Shown here in pieces: positions 1 to 12,963 of a DNA stretch of 64,000 nt. The notes beneath the pieces are model-generated. The model was not told the DNA's origin, ran no database searches, and was given only the letters and a program-made list of their open reading frames with translations. The position numbers and the translations under genes were made by a program. Source of the DNA: Deinandra increscens subsp. villosa (taxonomy: Eukaryota; Streptophyta; Magnoliopsida; Asterales; Asteraceae); NCBI GenBank assembly GCA_039602395.1, contig JBCNJP010000019.1, forward strand, positions 8,696,997 through 8,760,996. The letters run 5' to 3'. Each line of letters starts with the position of its first letter. The stretch's first letter is position 1.

Positions 1-472
1 TTATACCATAAAAAGAAGCCTTTTTGGTTTCCTCTTTTCATTATTTGGATAATCTGTCACAGCTGTCACGAATGAAACGTCTCGTATGAGAGTGCTTGAC
101 GTACAAACAAACGTAAAAACGAAGATGGACGGCTCTGAAAAACTTCAAATTTAATAACAACAACTGTAAAATAAAGAAACAAGCAGGACTGGTTCATAAC
201 CTCTTTAATAGTACAAGGACTATTTCTGTAAGTTAGTTGGAACCGATAGATTGACGAGATCAAACTTCAAACTTCAAAGCCACCTGAAAACAAAACCTTT
301 ATCCTCTACATCGTAATTTCTCACAAATCACCTCTAAACTTCGTTTGCAAGATCTCTCGTTGACTTTGTGCTCCTTCTTCTTGTAGATCATTCGTTTCTG
401 TTGAATTGGGGGTTTAAATCCAGACGAAACCCTAAATCAACACACACATAATTGGATTGAAGTAAAAGAGCG
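1..472 (+). promoter_or_regulatory. 5' flank and leader of VPS60
   Basis: Upstream region of the VPS60 coding sequence. It holds no coding signal of its own. The pyrimidine-rich, CT-repeat stretch before the ATG (about 300-470) looks like a plant 5' leader. The first ~115 bases (direct-repeat partner at 14026-14100) recur downstream; see the entry at 14026. I cannot place a TATA box with confidence. Confidence 0.4.
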
Positions 473-3400
473 ATGAGGAGAGTATTCGGCGTTAAGAAAG
501 ACAAAGAACCGCCTCCTTCCCTTAATGACGCCTCTGATCGGGTAACCTCTCTTTGTTTCTTCTTTTATTCGATGTGATCCAGATCACCTGCCTGTTTAAT
601 TTGATCAATTGTTGTATTTAGGGGTTATTGTTATTATCAGTAATCGTGGGCAATATTACGCTTCATTAGTCCACGAATTGAGGTCTCTTTCATAATTAAT
701 ACTTCAATTTCGATGTCAAGGCGTTGATTGATTTAAGCATGGAAATCTTTAATGGGTAGGGTTGAAAAATAACACTTTGGAAAACAGAATAACCTAATAC
801 ACTATAAGACTCAGTAATCTGCTGTAAAAGCCCTATTTACATTAAATTACATATATGTAAACTCATAAAATCTATATTGTTGAAGCATCCCTCGGGTCAT
901 CTAGTCGCGAGGACTTATTCAACTAAGGGTGGCTCAAACGTTTTGGTGGCACAAAGCTGACTAAAATTCGGGGTCCTTTTCAAAGTTCATGTTAGGGTTC
1001 ATCACTATCTATAGGTTATTATACATTTAGAGGTTCGTTATCTTGTAGAATTGTTGCAAATATTAGTAAATAATCCTTTTGCAAGGTATATGCGTTAGAA
1101 GGGGTCCTAAGGCCATAGCCCTGGGGACCACCCTCCGACAATCAAGTCCTCGAATACCTTGTAATCTTGTATGTATTCAAGGTATATGCGTATGTAGTAT
1201 ATTCAAAGAAGTAGGTAAAAGCAGAGAGGAAGTGATTCTATTGAAGGGATGTTGGAGAGTTGTGTCAATGAGTGAGCCATAGGAGATAGGATCCAAGTCC
1301 CCTTGGAGGTAGGATGGTTTCTTCTTATATAGGAGAGGATGTGGGCTGGATTGGACCAATGGACATACCTCAACCAGTTCTAGGCACAAATGTTGACCCT
1401 AATCCGGGATATCCGTTATGACATATAGTATGCACTTGACATTTAATTTATTCTAATAAGGATGGTCTATCTTTATTGAAATTGATAGTTTTACGACATC
1501 TCAAATTCTCAATATATTGTGAAATGAGGATAAAGCATATGAATTGATTTCGTCTCCTTGTTACAACCGGTGTATTGTTAAACTGGAAGGGCAAATAATT
1601 CTTTAACATATTGAGTAGCTCCCAAAACCACATAAGTTAGTGGTTACGCACACACACATATGCATATCCATGTATTGTCTTGACTGATTTTAGTCAAGGA
1701 GTCAAGGTGTTTTGAAAGTTCCCAGTTTCCCACCAATCAAATAGAATGAGTTGTCAACACATCTTGATTCCCTACTTAATTATGGGCAGTAATTGACCAA
1801 TTTCAACAAAATAATCTTTGTGTTTTGCAACAAGATTCATCAAGGAAAACAAACTACAGGTGTTATATTAGCCGTAAAATAATATTCCTTGATGTTACTA
1901 TTCTTTGACGTACAAATTTAGTAATGTTAATATGAGCTCCTAAGTTGATTTCTTATTTAGTTAAATATTTGAAATAGCCCTGCAGTTCTTCTATTGATGA
2001 TTCAGTAAGACTCTCAATATCTTAGTCTTGTATTTAATATTTATTTTATGCTTTACTATTGTTCAAATGGATGCCTGGCTAATTTATAACTTGTTGTAGA
2101 TCAATAAACGAGGTGAAACTGTTGATGAAAAGATCAAACGGCTTGATGTGGAACTTGCTCGATATAAAGAACAAATCAAGAAAACCAGACCGGGACCTGC
2201 TCAAGAAGCTGTGAAGGCTAGAGCAATGAGAGTTCTTAAACAAAAAAGAATGTAGGGCACATTTTAGTAATTAATATGAAGTTTGTGATTTTGCATATAT
2301 AATAGATCCATTCTTGCATAGTATATATGCATTTGTTTGTAATCGGCAAATGCTTTTCATTATCTAAAACATTTACTGTTTTATGATAAGTTACAATCAG
2401 TAATGTTCTGCAGAAAAAAAAAATTAGGAAGACTTGAGAATCGCATATCTTTTTTGGACTCCACCACAGCTCTGGTTTTGCATGCATCCTTAATGCCATA
2501 TGCATGCTTATATAAACTGAACAACTTTTAATTATTATTCGCAGGTATGAAGGTCAACGTGACATGCTATACAATCAAACATTCAACCTAGACCAAGTTG
2601 CTTTTGCTTCGGAAGGGATTAAAGATGCTCAGCAAACAGTACATTTTCCAATTATTAAGTTTCATTGTTACTGGTTTTGATTATTGTTTTTAATTGCTTT
2701 AGAACTTCTATTTCTCATCACTCATGAATTTTGTATCTGCTAGATGTCGGCTCTGAAATCAGCAAACAAAGAGTTGAAAGGCATGATGAAAACCGTGAAG
2801 ATTCAAGACATTGATGTTAGTGGATGAATTATTTTAACTTCCTTTGGATAATTCTAAATTTCTAACCATGGACCGTCTAATCTAATTTTTTTTGTAGAAT
2901 TTACAAGATGAGATGATGGACATGATGGATATTAGCAATGAAATACAAGAATCTCTTGGTAGGAGTTACAGTGTGCCAGATGACATTGATGAAGATGAAC
3001 TTTTGGGTGGTAAGCACACATGTTACTTTTGTTGTTTAATTCCCAACATCACTTTGGTTTATTTGGATGGTTGTTTTTATGATGAAAATGTTTTTTTTAA
3101 TGGCTGGTTATGCAGAACTTGATGCTCTGGAGGCTGACATGGGCCAGGAAACTGAAGGTGCAGGGGTACCTTCTTATCTTCAACCTGATAATGAGCCCGA
3201 TTTGAATGAAGAGCTCAACCTGCCTTCAGCTCCAAGTGGACATGCGGTGCCATCTGGCAGAGTTAACAATCAGGTGACTTGAAATACTCGTCCTGCATGA
3301 CTCTGTTATTTATCGCTAAATTTGTTGATATGGGTATTGTTTTACTCAAATGGGTCAATTCAAAAATTTTAACTAAAAAGGGTATGGGTCAAACATCATG

Positions 3401-3735
3401 CAAAGTTTATTTTTAGTGCATTTCAAAACTAAGATAATCATTATGAAACTAAATATAGATTTTCCAAACATATTTAATGAGTATTCATTATTTGTATAAA
3501 TTCTATAACAAATTAAGGCCAACCCAACCCGCCTCAATTCAATACGCACTAAAAATTTCCCATTTTGACTTGAGCCAGTTTTTCCGTGTTACTCAACCCA
3601 CCATTTGGCATCTACCCTGAAGTATGAAATGCTGATAATGTCAATGCTACATCGTATTTATCATTAACATTTGTTTTACAGGCTGTTGATGAATTTGGTT
3701 TTCCGGCTGTGCCTCATGCGTCACTTCGTAGTTAA
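473..3735 (+). CDS. VPS60: Vacuolar protein sorting-associated protein 60 (ESCRT-III, CHMP5-like)
   Basis: SNF7-family ESCRT-III subunit; this family acts late in multivesicular-body formation on endosomes, with VPS60/CHMP5 binding LIP5 to regulate the VPS4/SKD1 ATPase. Seven coding exons join in frame with GT..AG borders: 473-541, 2100-2251, 2545-2638, 2744-2815, 2898-3009, 3116-3273 and 3682-3735. The product is 236 residues, the usual length for plant VPS60. The start MRRVFGVKKDKEPPP is the characteristic basic N terminus. The first half is basic and helical (DEKIKRLDVELARYKEQIKK), and the C-terminal half is acidic (DIDEDELLG, ELDALEADMG), as expected of ESCRT-III proteins that fold back on themselves. 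The ATG chosen is the first in the leader and fits the family start. Intron 1 is long (1.56 kb). Intron 6 carries AT-rich repeat-like DNA. The DnaJ gene lies 2.4 kb downstream on the same strand. Confidence 0.93.
3282..3681 (+). other. Intron 6 of VPS60 with repeat-like insert
   Basis: The intron contains an AT-rich stretch with opposed GGGTCAA/TTGACTT-type words (about 3350-3590), which suggests an old MITE or LTR scrap. The ends are not clear enough to classify it. Splice sites are intact. Confidence 0.3.
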
Positions 3736-5820
3736 GTGGGAATTGTCGACTTCGAGTTTGTTTATTCTTTGGCTGACTTCACATGTTCACTTCCACCTTC
3801 TTATCTTTATAAACAAGAGTGTGCATAATCTGAACATTATCACTTTTATTTGCTGTCACTTGGGGTGCCATACATGGGCTTGTATATGATGATTTCCTTG
3901 ATACCAGCTAAATAATTGATGCTTTATTAATGCCTTAAATTGCCTTGGATTCATATGTTTTGTCTAGGGATGGGAAAACCCAAAGGAAACACTTGGGATG
4001 CTTATTTAGATACGAGATTGGTTTTTAAAAATACAGTTGTGGTTAGTTTTTAGAAAAAATACAGTGGTTAAACTGACATATCCCTGCTCAATTACTTGAC
4101 CTTGTTTACTCGTGTCGAAAACAAACATATTAACATTTTTTTTTGGAACGGCGATTTCAATAAGACCACACCCTACCTAGCAAGGAGCCAGGAAGGGGCA
4201 ACATATTAACATTTTGCTAGAAGAAGCCCGGTATATTGAAAATTGGAATTATAAAGCTAAAGTTTTCAATTTAATTTAGAAACGAAGTAATAATTGGTAT
4301 GTTAAATAAAAAATAATAAAAAGTTAATAATGAAGATTTATGAATTATAAAGCTAAAGTTTTCAATTTAAATTAAAAATTAAGTAATAATGTTAAAAACT
4401 AGATTTTACTACTTGCCTTGTCACACCAATTGTAGAGGATTTTCTCCTTCATGGAGAATCCTTCACTCCATGTTAATTGAATTCACAGCTTCATTAGCTA
4501 AAAGGATCAATATATCAATACGATACTTCAGATGATAACTTCGAATGTCGATCTGATTATGGAGTTGTTACGAACACACAAAAAAATTGCTAGGGAAACC
4601 AGATTAATGGTTCATTAAGGTCATAATGTCTTATTTGTACAAAACTAAATGTCCCATTATGCCCTTAACGCCCCCATTAACTCCCAACACCTCATTTAAT
4701 ATTGTTTCATAGAGATCGACGCCAATGATTGGGGAGATGTATGACCAAAATGCTCAGTTAAAACCTAAATGGGGCTTAATGATCCCACTTATTTTTTTGC
4801 TTCAAACTTGTATTTTTTTTTTAATTAAAAATAAATCTTTTATAAAAGTTTATAATTTTTATAAAAATTTTAATAACTTACAAATATTAAAACGTTAATT
4901 TGTTTTATTTATTACTAAAAAGTTTATAAAGTTCTCTCGGGGACTAAAATTTTATAAAGTTTTTTCGTGAACACGAATATAAACGGTCCTGTGGTCGTAT
5001 AATATAAGTTTTTTTTCAGTTTATTTTTAATAATTCGTTCAACTTTTCTTTTTAATAACTTACAAATATTAAAACGTTAAATTTTTTTATATTCGTAACT
5101 AAGAGTTTATAAAATCTCTCGGGAACTAAAAGTTTATAAAGTTCTCTCGGGAACACGAATATAAAGGAATATAAATGAACAAACAAATCACCAATCCAAC
5201 CAAACAAACAAATCATCAATACAATCAAACAAAACAAATCACCATTACAACTAAACAACCAAACTGCATATATAAATAAAACGAGTTTGTACACATAAAC
5301 CAAATGTACAACTCTATATAAATAACATATCTACTCCTCCAGCATCTACTCAGCATCTTCATCCCCGCCGTCAACATCGTCTCTGCCAGGTGAGGTGACG
5401 TTTACGCCAATATCATCATGTACGGTGCTGAACGGGCCAGCATCATCATGTACAGTGTTGGACGGACCAGTATTCATCAAAACAAGGTGGTGGTGGAAAT
5501 TGCAGTTTAAAAAAAAAAATAGAACTCCATCCAATTCATCATTTTCCTTTCAATTCACCATTTTGGGGTTACAAAGACAATCAAAAGGAGGGGGAAAATT
5601 AGTAAAATACATAAATAGCCCATATATATTAATTTTAAATTACTTAGAAAAATAGTAACTGTGTTTTCTTTCTTTAACTAAACGTATTTTAGTCATTTAT
5701 ACCGACTTAACCGAGAAAAATAACTTCTATCGAAGTAAACATTAGGAAATTTACAAAATATTTATCATCCAACACTTTTTAAAAGGATTATCCATGCACT
5801 TTCAACTCTGTGTTTTATTG
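3736..5820. other. Intergenic region VPS60 to DnaJ copy 1
   Basis: 3' UTR of VPS60, then AT-rich DNA without a believable gene. At 4140-4205 there is a T-run followed by GGAACGGCGATTTCAATAAG, the same type of end seen in the SINE at 56630. A repeated word, TATAAAGTTCTCTCGG, occurs at about 4926 and 5137. A short acidic frame on the minus strand near 5346-5400 (DDVDGGDEDAE) may be a scrap of transposon protein; I do not call it a gene. Confidence 0.4.
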
Positions 5821-5867
5821 GGACGGTGGAGATTGTTTGTTAAAAAGACATCGAAGCACACGGAGGG

Positions 5868-5880
5868 TTCTAGAGGCTTC
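5868..5880 (+). promoter_or_regulatory. Heat-shock-element-like site upstream of DnaJ copy 1
   Basis: TTCTAGAGGCTTC fits the alternating TTCnnGAAnnTTC heat-shock element with one mismatch (GAG for GAA). It lies about 285 bases before the ATG in a stretch that is conserved almost base for base upstream of the second DnaJ copy (52902-52914). A TATA-like TATATAA follows at about 5943. Arabidopsis J3 is heat-inducible, so the site makes sense, but no function is shown. Confidence 0.5.
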
Positions 5881-6154
5881 TTTAGTGTAGTTTATATCTT
5901 GGTGCAACAATATAGACCGTTCATATTTCCCTCTTTAAATAATATATAAATCACACCTCTCACCCCCAAAATTCCAAACCCTCTTTCTCTTCTCTCTCGC
6001 CGAACATAACCGAGTCTAATTCTTCGCTGGTACGTTTTGTTGTAATTCAGCGATTGATTACAGGTTAGATACTGTTTTGATCTGATTGTGTTTTGTATGT
6101 GTGTTAGATTTGTAATTGAATATCGAAAATCCAAGATCCAAGAAGAACAGGAGG

Positions 6155-8590
6155 ATGTTTGGAAGAGCGCCGAAGAAGAGCGATAACACCAAGTACTATG
6201 AGATCCTCGGCGTCCCTAAAAATGCTGCGCAGGATGATCTGAAGAAGGCTTATCGGAAAGCCGCCATTAAGAATCATCCGGACAAGGGTGGAGATCCAGA
6301 GAAGGTGCTTCTATTTATTTAACCTATCCTTCTTAATTATCTGTTTCTACGCATTAGGTAATTGTTTTACTTGTGTAATTTGCGAAATTTTGGACTTAAT
6401 CGTATATATGGTATGAGAGTAATATAATTCAGCTAACTTCATGAAAATTAAGGATGGTGAGTAGCTTAGCACGAATTGTTGTTAATCGATGATAAATTAT
6501 GATAGCCATATGACTTGTTAAGCACTTGGGCAGTAAATTATTTAATCTGGATCGTCAACTAATTCTGCTAGTATACATGGCTATAGTAAGAGTAGATTTA
6601 ATGTGATGATTTCATGAACAAAGTTTTAGTTGTCTGATTGTGGTAAGTTTCCAATGATACCAGCACACTCAATCTTTATGAGATCTTAGTATAGCACAAA
6701 CTGTCTTTAGTTTTGTTGATGGACTCCTATTTTTAAGTACTCAGCCTGCCCTTACTTTTCGACCCCATACAGCCTTACTGTATAATCATAGTTGTGAGTT
6801 CCATCTTTTAGAAATTGGGATGTTTCTTTGTATGCAACTGTATGCATATTTTGATCCTTTAATCTTGTTGTCAGGGTTAAGGTTTTGAGTGTAAGAAATC
6901 ATCTTATTTTCCTTAGGAGCTCTTAGGCTTTTTGTAGTAGCAATACTTGGATTAAACATAATGAAGTCTTTAGCTTAATGCTTATATGGGTTATAACAGG
7001 CCTTGTTTGTATGTGGTAGTGTGAAACTGGTGTATACATAATGTTCATGACTGTGTTCATCAATATGTCTTTGATGGTTGCAGTACTTACATTCATGTTC
7101 TGTTGCCTATCTTTTAGTTTAAAGAGCTTGCCCAAGCATATGAGGTCCTGAGCGACCCAGAGAAGCGTGAGATATATGATGAGTATGGTGAGGATGCCTT
7201 GAAGGAAGGAATGGGCGGTGGAGGTGGTGGCCATGACCCCTTTGACATCTTCCAGTCTTTCTTTGGTGGTAGTCCTTTTGGTGGTATGCAATCTTGATCA
7301 AGCTTCTTTTGTTTAAAAGTATTTCATTTCATCTCGTAGTATTACCGTTGGGTTCAACTGAAATCCTTTTGTACTCAGGTGGTGGTGGTGGCAGCAGCCG
7401 TGGACGAAGGCAACGAAGGGGAGAAGATGTTGTTCATCCTCTCAAAGTTTCTCTTGAGGATCTCTATAATGGTACTTCCAAAAAGCTCTCCCTTTCACGT
7501 AATGTGATCTGCTCCAAATGTAAAGGGTATGCTCTTGTCTTCTTGTGAATTACCTGCCCCTCTTGTTTATTTATGTTACTTATTTCTCTAACACAAGTTG
7601 CAATTTACAGCAAGGGTTCAAAATCAGGTGCTTCAATGACATGTGCTGGCTGCCAAGGTTCAGGAATGAAAGTTTCAATCAGGCATCTTGGACCATCTAT
7701 GATCCAGCAGATGCAACATCCTTGTAACGAGTGCAAGGGTACTGGAGAAACCATCAATGATAAGGATCGATGTGCTCAGTGCAAGGGTGAGAAAGTTGTG
7801 CAGGAGAAGAAAGTTCTCGAAGTACATGTGGAGAAGGGCATGCAAAATGGACAAAAGATAACATTCCCTGGAGAGGCTGATGAAGCTGTAAGCTTCACAT
7901 CATATTAAATTTTCTGTTTTGAGTTTAATTATGAAGATGTGATTGGTGTTTTGACTTGGTTTGTGTTATGCAGCCTGACACAGTCACCGGTGATATTGTG
8001 TTTGTGCTGCAACAAAAAGAGCACCCGAAGTTTAAGCGAAAGGGTGATGACATATTTGTTGAGCACACATTGAACTTGACAGAGGCCCTGTGTGGGTTCC
8101 AGTTTATCTTGACCCATTTGGATAACAGACAGCTTCTCATCAAATCTCAACCTGGAGAGGTTGTGAAGCCTGGTAATTTCTTGTCAAGTGTTATCTTATT
8201 ATTCATGTTTAAGAATGCGTTTTAAGTATTTGTGAGTTGATTGGTTTTCTATTGATTGACATGGCAGATCAATTCAAGGCAATAAATGATGAAGGAATGC
8301 CAATGTACGGGAGACCGTTTATGAGGGGGAAGCTGTACATTCACTTCACAGTGGAATTTCCTGAATCGTTATCCCCGGAACAGTGCAAGGCACTCGAGGC
8401 TGTACTGCCACCTAAGCCTTCGATGGACATGACGGACATGGAGCTGGACGAATGTGAAGAGACGACTCTTCATGATGTGAACATCGAAGAAGAGATGAGA
8501 AGGAAGCAACAACAACAAGCTCAAGAAGCTTATGATGAAGATGAAGACATGCCTGGTGGAGCACAAAGGGTACAATGTGCACAACAGTAA
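6155..8590 (+). CDS. J3: DnaJ homologue, type I HSP40 (J2/J3-like), copy 1
   Basis: Cytosolic HSP40 co-chaperone that stimulates the HSP70 ATPase. Six exons join in frame: 6155-6304, 7118-7283, 7379-7526, 7611-7887, 7974-8172 and 8268-8590. They give 420 residues, the length of Arabidopsis J3. Visible parts in order: J domain with HPD at residues 41-43; Gly-rich linker; four zinc-binding CxxCxGxG-type repeats (CSKCKGKG, CAGCQGSG, CNECKGTG and the degenerate CAQCKGEK); C-terminal substrate-binding region; Gln-rich and acidic tail; and a terminal CAQQ box, the farnesylation signal of this subfamily. The start MFGRAPKKSDNTKYYE is the family start, so the in-frame codons upstream are leader. Intron 1 is 813 bases. 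A second copy lies inverted 42 kb away. All key residues are intact. Confidence 0.96.
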
Positions 8591-10193
8591 TTGTATCAGA
8601 TTTTGTTTTATTTTGTTTCTGTTAAATGTTGAAAGGACGGATGTATGGATAATCAACTCATTTTATTAACTTATTTAAATATTTAGATGCGTGATTACTT
8701 CAAATGTGTTTGGATCCATCCCTAAGACATCTTTAATACTGGTGGATGTTTTTTTTATCGTCCAACTGTTACACTCTCCAGCCCTACTACTTTAAACATC
8801 AAGTGACTTGACGTTGGAATCCAACACATCTATGGTGTTAGATGAGTGAATTTGTTGGTTAAAATAGACATCTATCTGTTCCTGTCGTCTGAACAACATT
8901 GGTGGATAACACCGGTATGGTGAAAGTTGAAACGGTTGTAAAGAAAACGAAAATGTAATAAATGATTAATGATGTTAAGAAGACGAATGCTTAAGGTAGT
9001 TAGTGGTTAAAACGAAATAAATGATTAATGATGTTAAAATCATGATAGATACATTCTGGTTGGTGGTTAAAACGAAATCTCTTTGAATCATTGATTGGAT
9101 ACCTTTTTTTTTTTGAAACAGCAATAGACGGTGAGTTTTAAATGTATAACAGAGCTACGGTAATGTAAATCTATAATTGATCTAAATCTAGGACAAATAT
9201 GTTTTGTTCCATCAACAGTTTGGGAAAATATGGTCCAGTATGTATACTTCATGTCCTAAGATGCTCTTATACCACAGTCTCCTTTTTGTTCTGTTATTTG
9301 GAATTCTTTTCAAGTTTTCATATGTATATTTAAAAAAAAATTATAGACGATTATTAAATTAAGAGAAAATAAATAAAAAATAACGAGCTACGTTGATCAT
9401 TTTATAGTTACCAAAATGACCATCAATTTCTAACCTTCGCAAAATAACTATTAACACATATATATATATATATTTTTTGAACGACAATAATTTTATTAAA
9501 ATACAACTAGCAAGACGCTAACAAAGTACAAGAAGACAAGAAAAATAAGAAAATACAAAACCCTCACAACTAACAAACACCCTGAAGACACTTAAGAAAC
9601 ACCCAACCAAAATGCCTCCAAGGCACTAAAAGGAAAACAAAATTCAACACCACAACCTTGATGCTGACAATGCAACATAGAAAAGGAATCCATCCACCTC
9701 TGCCCCACCCACAGTTCAACTATCCACCCAGCCTCCAAGATCGAAGACAACCCTGCCAACACACTACATACCCAACCACAACCCTCCATCCACCCCATCA
9801 CTTTTAGACCATCGACAAATCCTTTAATCCAGCGTAATTACCACTCGAACATACCCTACCTCTGATAATTCAACTGATCAGAAGAAGGTCCAGAAGATAC
9901 AACGCTTGATCTTAGCACCCAGCCTAAGCAGCCACAGACCACCCTTTCAACCGATCACCCTCCTAACCATGTGACCAACCTTCACAACCTTGAATGAATG
10001 AATTCCTTGAGGTCCCCTAAAAACACAGATCCAATATGGCCCAATCAATTACTTTGCAGCCAACACAACAACAACCTGCAGAACACCACCCATACACCTC
10101 AGACCCACAAGACTTCTCCATTAAATTCTTAAAATCCACAAGAAAAATTCGCAACCATTAGGGTCATAAACCCCATTAATCCAGCACCACCAT
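8591..10193. other. Intergenic, repeat-rich, no gene seen
   Basis: 3' end of DnaJ copy 1, then AT-rich DNA. The stretch 8797-8860 has a partner at 14115-14195. At 8950-9075 a unit containing AAATGATTAATGATGTTAA recurs. From 9475 to 10190 there is a C-poor-strand, repeat-like stretch that starts TTTTTTGAACGACAATAATT. It has a short open minus-strand frame (9592-9801) but no recognisable domain; I read it as an unclassified retroelement tail. Confidence 0.4.
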
Positions 10194-10502
10194 TGTTGGT
10201 AATATATCCACAATTCTGTTGGTTACAAGGTTGGAGTTAATTTGAGATAGTTTTAACTCTTGTTAAAACTTCAGGGGCCGAATATGTCATTACTTTAAAG
10301 TTAGAGGGGTAAATTCTGAAAATGTTTGTTAGCCGTTGCTCTATATGTAGCTTTCGTTTTCTGGTTGTTAGATGGATTCACAATTTACATTTTCCTTCTT
10401 GTATTCTCTCCCAAATTCATATCAATAAAGTTCAATCGATTTCGTTTGCTTAGATTTGTGATTTGTGCGTATTTGTGTGAGAATTACTTTCGAATTGTAA
10501 CA
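10194..10502 (+). repeat. 5' LTR of a Copia retrotransposon
   Basis: 309-bp stretch that begins TGTTGGTAATATATCC and ends GAATTGTAACA, directly followed by a tRNA-Met primer binding site. The TG..CA termini and the position of the primer site define it. No matching 3' LTR is found in the window. Confidence 0.7.
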
Positions 10503-10504
10503 AG

Positions 10505-10516
10505 TGGTATCAGAGC
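10505..10516 (+). other. Retrotransposon primer binding site (initiator tRNA-Met)
   Basis: TGGTATCAGAGC, the classic plant Copia/Gypsy primer site complementary to the 3' end of initiator tRNA-Met, two bases after the LTR end. Confidence 0.85.
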
Positions 10517-10616
10517 CACCGATCGGCTCGTTCTTCAGCTGTGGCAACTTAAATTCGAAGAAATCGGTGATTCAAATTAAGGCACAATTGCTACGAACAA
10601 GGTCAGTGAAGGTTTA

Positions 10617-11468
10617 ATGGTGTCTGCAAAGTATCAGGTGGACAAATTCGACGGTAAGAATGATTTTAGCCTGTGGCGTGTAAAAATGAGGGCACTGCTG
10701 GTATATCAGGGTGTTGCAGACACATTGAAGGGCGATTTCAGTAGGCCTGAAGGCTATGAAGATGCGGATTGGAAATATATTATGACAAAGGCACACAGTT
10801 CTCTTATCTTGAGCATCGGGGATCGAGTATTGCGTGAAGTGGCCAAGGAAACCACCGCTGCAGGAGTTTGGTCGAAATTGGAAGCTTTGTATATGACAAA
10901 GTCTTTGGCAAATCGGTTATACTTGAAGAAGAGACTATATACATTCAAGATGTTATCAAGTACAAGTTTAGATAGCCATCTTGATGAGTTTAACAAACTG
11001 CTTTTAGATCTTGAAAACATAGATATAAAAATTGAGGATGAAAATCAGTCAATACTGCTTTTGACCTGTTTACCTGATTCATATGAACATTTTGTTGATA
11101 CTCTCATATATGGTAGAGAGGATCTTGCTATGACTGATGTTCTTGCAGCCTTAAATTCAAGAGAGTTGAATAAAAGGCTTGAACATGTCAATGATGAATC
11201 AGTCAACTAAGTCTAAATCAAAATTTAAAAGGAAATGTTTCATATGTGGATCAGAGAAACATTTAAAGAGGGAATGTCCTGATAGAAATAAGAAGAAGAA
11301 AAATGAAGGGGCTGGCATGGGTTACTCTAGGTCATATGGAAATTCTTTTAATGATGATAGCACACATGGTTATGAGAGTGCTGAAGTGTTGGTTGTGTCT
11401 GATCAAGGTTATAAAACTACTTGGATTATGGACTCAGGGTGTTCTTACCACATGTCTCCTAATAAGCC
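10617..11468 (+). pseudogene. Copia gag and start of protease, truncated
   Basis: Gag-like protein of a Ty1/Copia element. The frame from 10617 has the UBN2-type gag look (DKFDGKNDFSLWRVKMRALL) and runs to a stop at 11208. Homology continues in another frame from about 11200 with a CCHC zinc knuckle (CFICGSEKHLKREC) and the aspartic protease start WIMDSGCSYHMSPNK with its catalytic DSG. Gag and the zinc knuckle are therefore separated by a frameshift near 11205. Similarity stops abruptly at about 11468; integrase, reverse transcriptase, RNase H and the 3' LTR are missing. This is a dead 5' half. Confidence 0.88.
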
Positions 11469-12322
11469 CCGTTGGCCGCGCCTTCACTGAAGATTTTCAT
11501 TCTCTGTCCTACGCCGTTCCATCTCCATCACCTGCCACTGTTTTCATCATACGCCTATCTCCGTCGTAAATCACTCCAAAAATCCGTCAAATCACAAAAA
11601 AAAACACTAACATACTCTCAATGCAATCTATTAATTTCTTAACAATTACTCTACAAGAAAAGATATATATACCTATACATATTTAACTGAAAAAATAGAT
11701 CGTAAAATATTATTATAATTTATTATAATTTTTATATGTTCCGGTTCAAATCGTATGTGTAGAAGATGATTTTTAAATTTATGAGAGGATTTTTTGTTTT
11801 TTTTTTAAATTTATATAAAGTTTAATTAAATGACAAGATTGGTCCCCAAGATTTTTTAAATAGAAATAAGTTTTAATAATGACAGTATTGGTCCTCCACG
11901 TCATCACAAACTAACGGGGTTAGTTTTTTAACGAAAAATATTATTAGAAAAAACAAGGTGTATTTATAACACTAATATTGTCCAAAAAAATAGGTAGGAT
12001 TGTTTTTGTCCAATATCGAATAGTTGGGATTAATAGTGTCCATTTTTCCTAAAGAAAATATACCTTTTTATTATTCACGGTCAACTTTTTGTTGTGGATT
12101 TCTTGAATTCGTTGAGCGATTGATTTTCTGATAGATTCTGAAGTCGTGTATGTTTACTTTCAGATCAAATAATTGGAGTGACTACCAATGATTCGATCGG
12201 ATAAAATCAGAACGATTATAGATTTCTGTATGAAAAATTGATTGTTGTGTTCATCCAGAGAAAAAAACCCCAAATACGTACGTATCCTCTTGATCAATTA
12301 ATACGCAGGGTTCCATCGTATA
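11469..12322. other. Intergenic, no gene seen
   Basis: Abrupt junction after the Copia fragment into a GC-richer ~100 bases, then AT-rich DNA. Nothing convincing on either strand. Confidence 0.4.
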
Positions 12323-12963
12323 TAGGGTTGTTCAAAAAAACTTGCGGCTCGTGGTTCGCTCGAAGCTCGCTCGGAAAAAAACTCGAAATTAGCTCGCTCG
12401 AAAGCAGCTCGATTATAAATGAGCCGAGCCAGCTCGGTTCGGTTTCTAAACGAGTCGAGCCCGAGCCAAGGTCAGGTTGGCTCGTGGCTTGCTCGTTAGT
12501 TAGCTCGTTGGCTCGCTCGCTTGACTCGTTTAAATTTAAGCTCAAATTTTATTATATTACATACATATATAACCCAAAAATTATGAGTTTATTATTTATA
12601 ATATAATTTCTAAGTTAATTACTAAGTTTCATATAGTATTTTACATAACAAATATTAAGTTAGAATAAGATATAAACTGATATGATACTTTTCAGTAAGA
12701 AATATTTATTTTTATTGAAAAATAAATAAATAAACATGAAATTTTAAAATTTCCATTACGAGTATGTCAAAAGTTATGTTTTAGTCACGTTATATATCAA
12801 TATGTGTAAATAATATAAATTTTAAAAAATAAACTAGTTGGCTCGACGAGCCGGCTCGGCTCGGCTTAATTTTTAACGAACCGAGCTCGAGCTCAATATT
12901 TTAGCTCGTTAAAATAAACGAGCTGGCTCGGCTCGACATGGTTTTAGCTCGTTTACAGCCCTA
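12323..12963. mobile_element. hAT-like non-autonomous element (CTCG-rich)
   Basis: 641 bp. The left end TAGGGTTGTTCAAA and the right end TTTACAGCCCTA are opposed and share the TAGGGYTGT core of many plant hAT ends. Flanking 8-mers ATCGTATA and ATTGTATA match at seven of eight positions. Both subterminal regions are packed with GCTCG/CGAGC words (about 12350-12540 and 12835-12955), the likely transposase-binding repeats. The centre is AT-rich and non-coding. Confidence 0.75.

Noticed and set aside
8369..8656. Open minus-strand frame over the last DnaJ exon
   Set aside because: Antisense shadow of the coding exon; the same shadow appears at 50154-50384 over copy 2.
9592..9801. Minus-strand frame rich in Trp, Cys and Gly
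   Set aside because: Lies in repeat-like DNA and matches no family I know.
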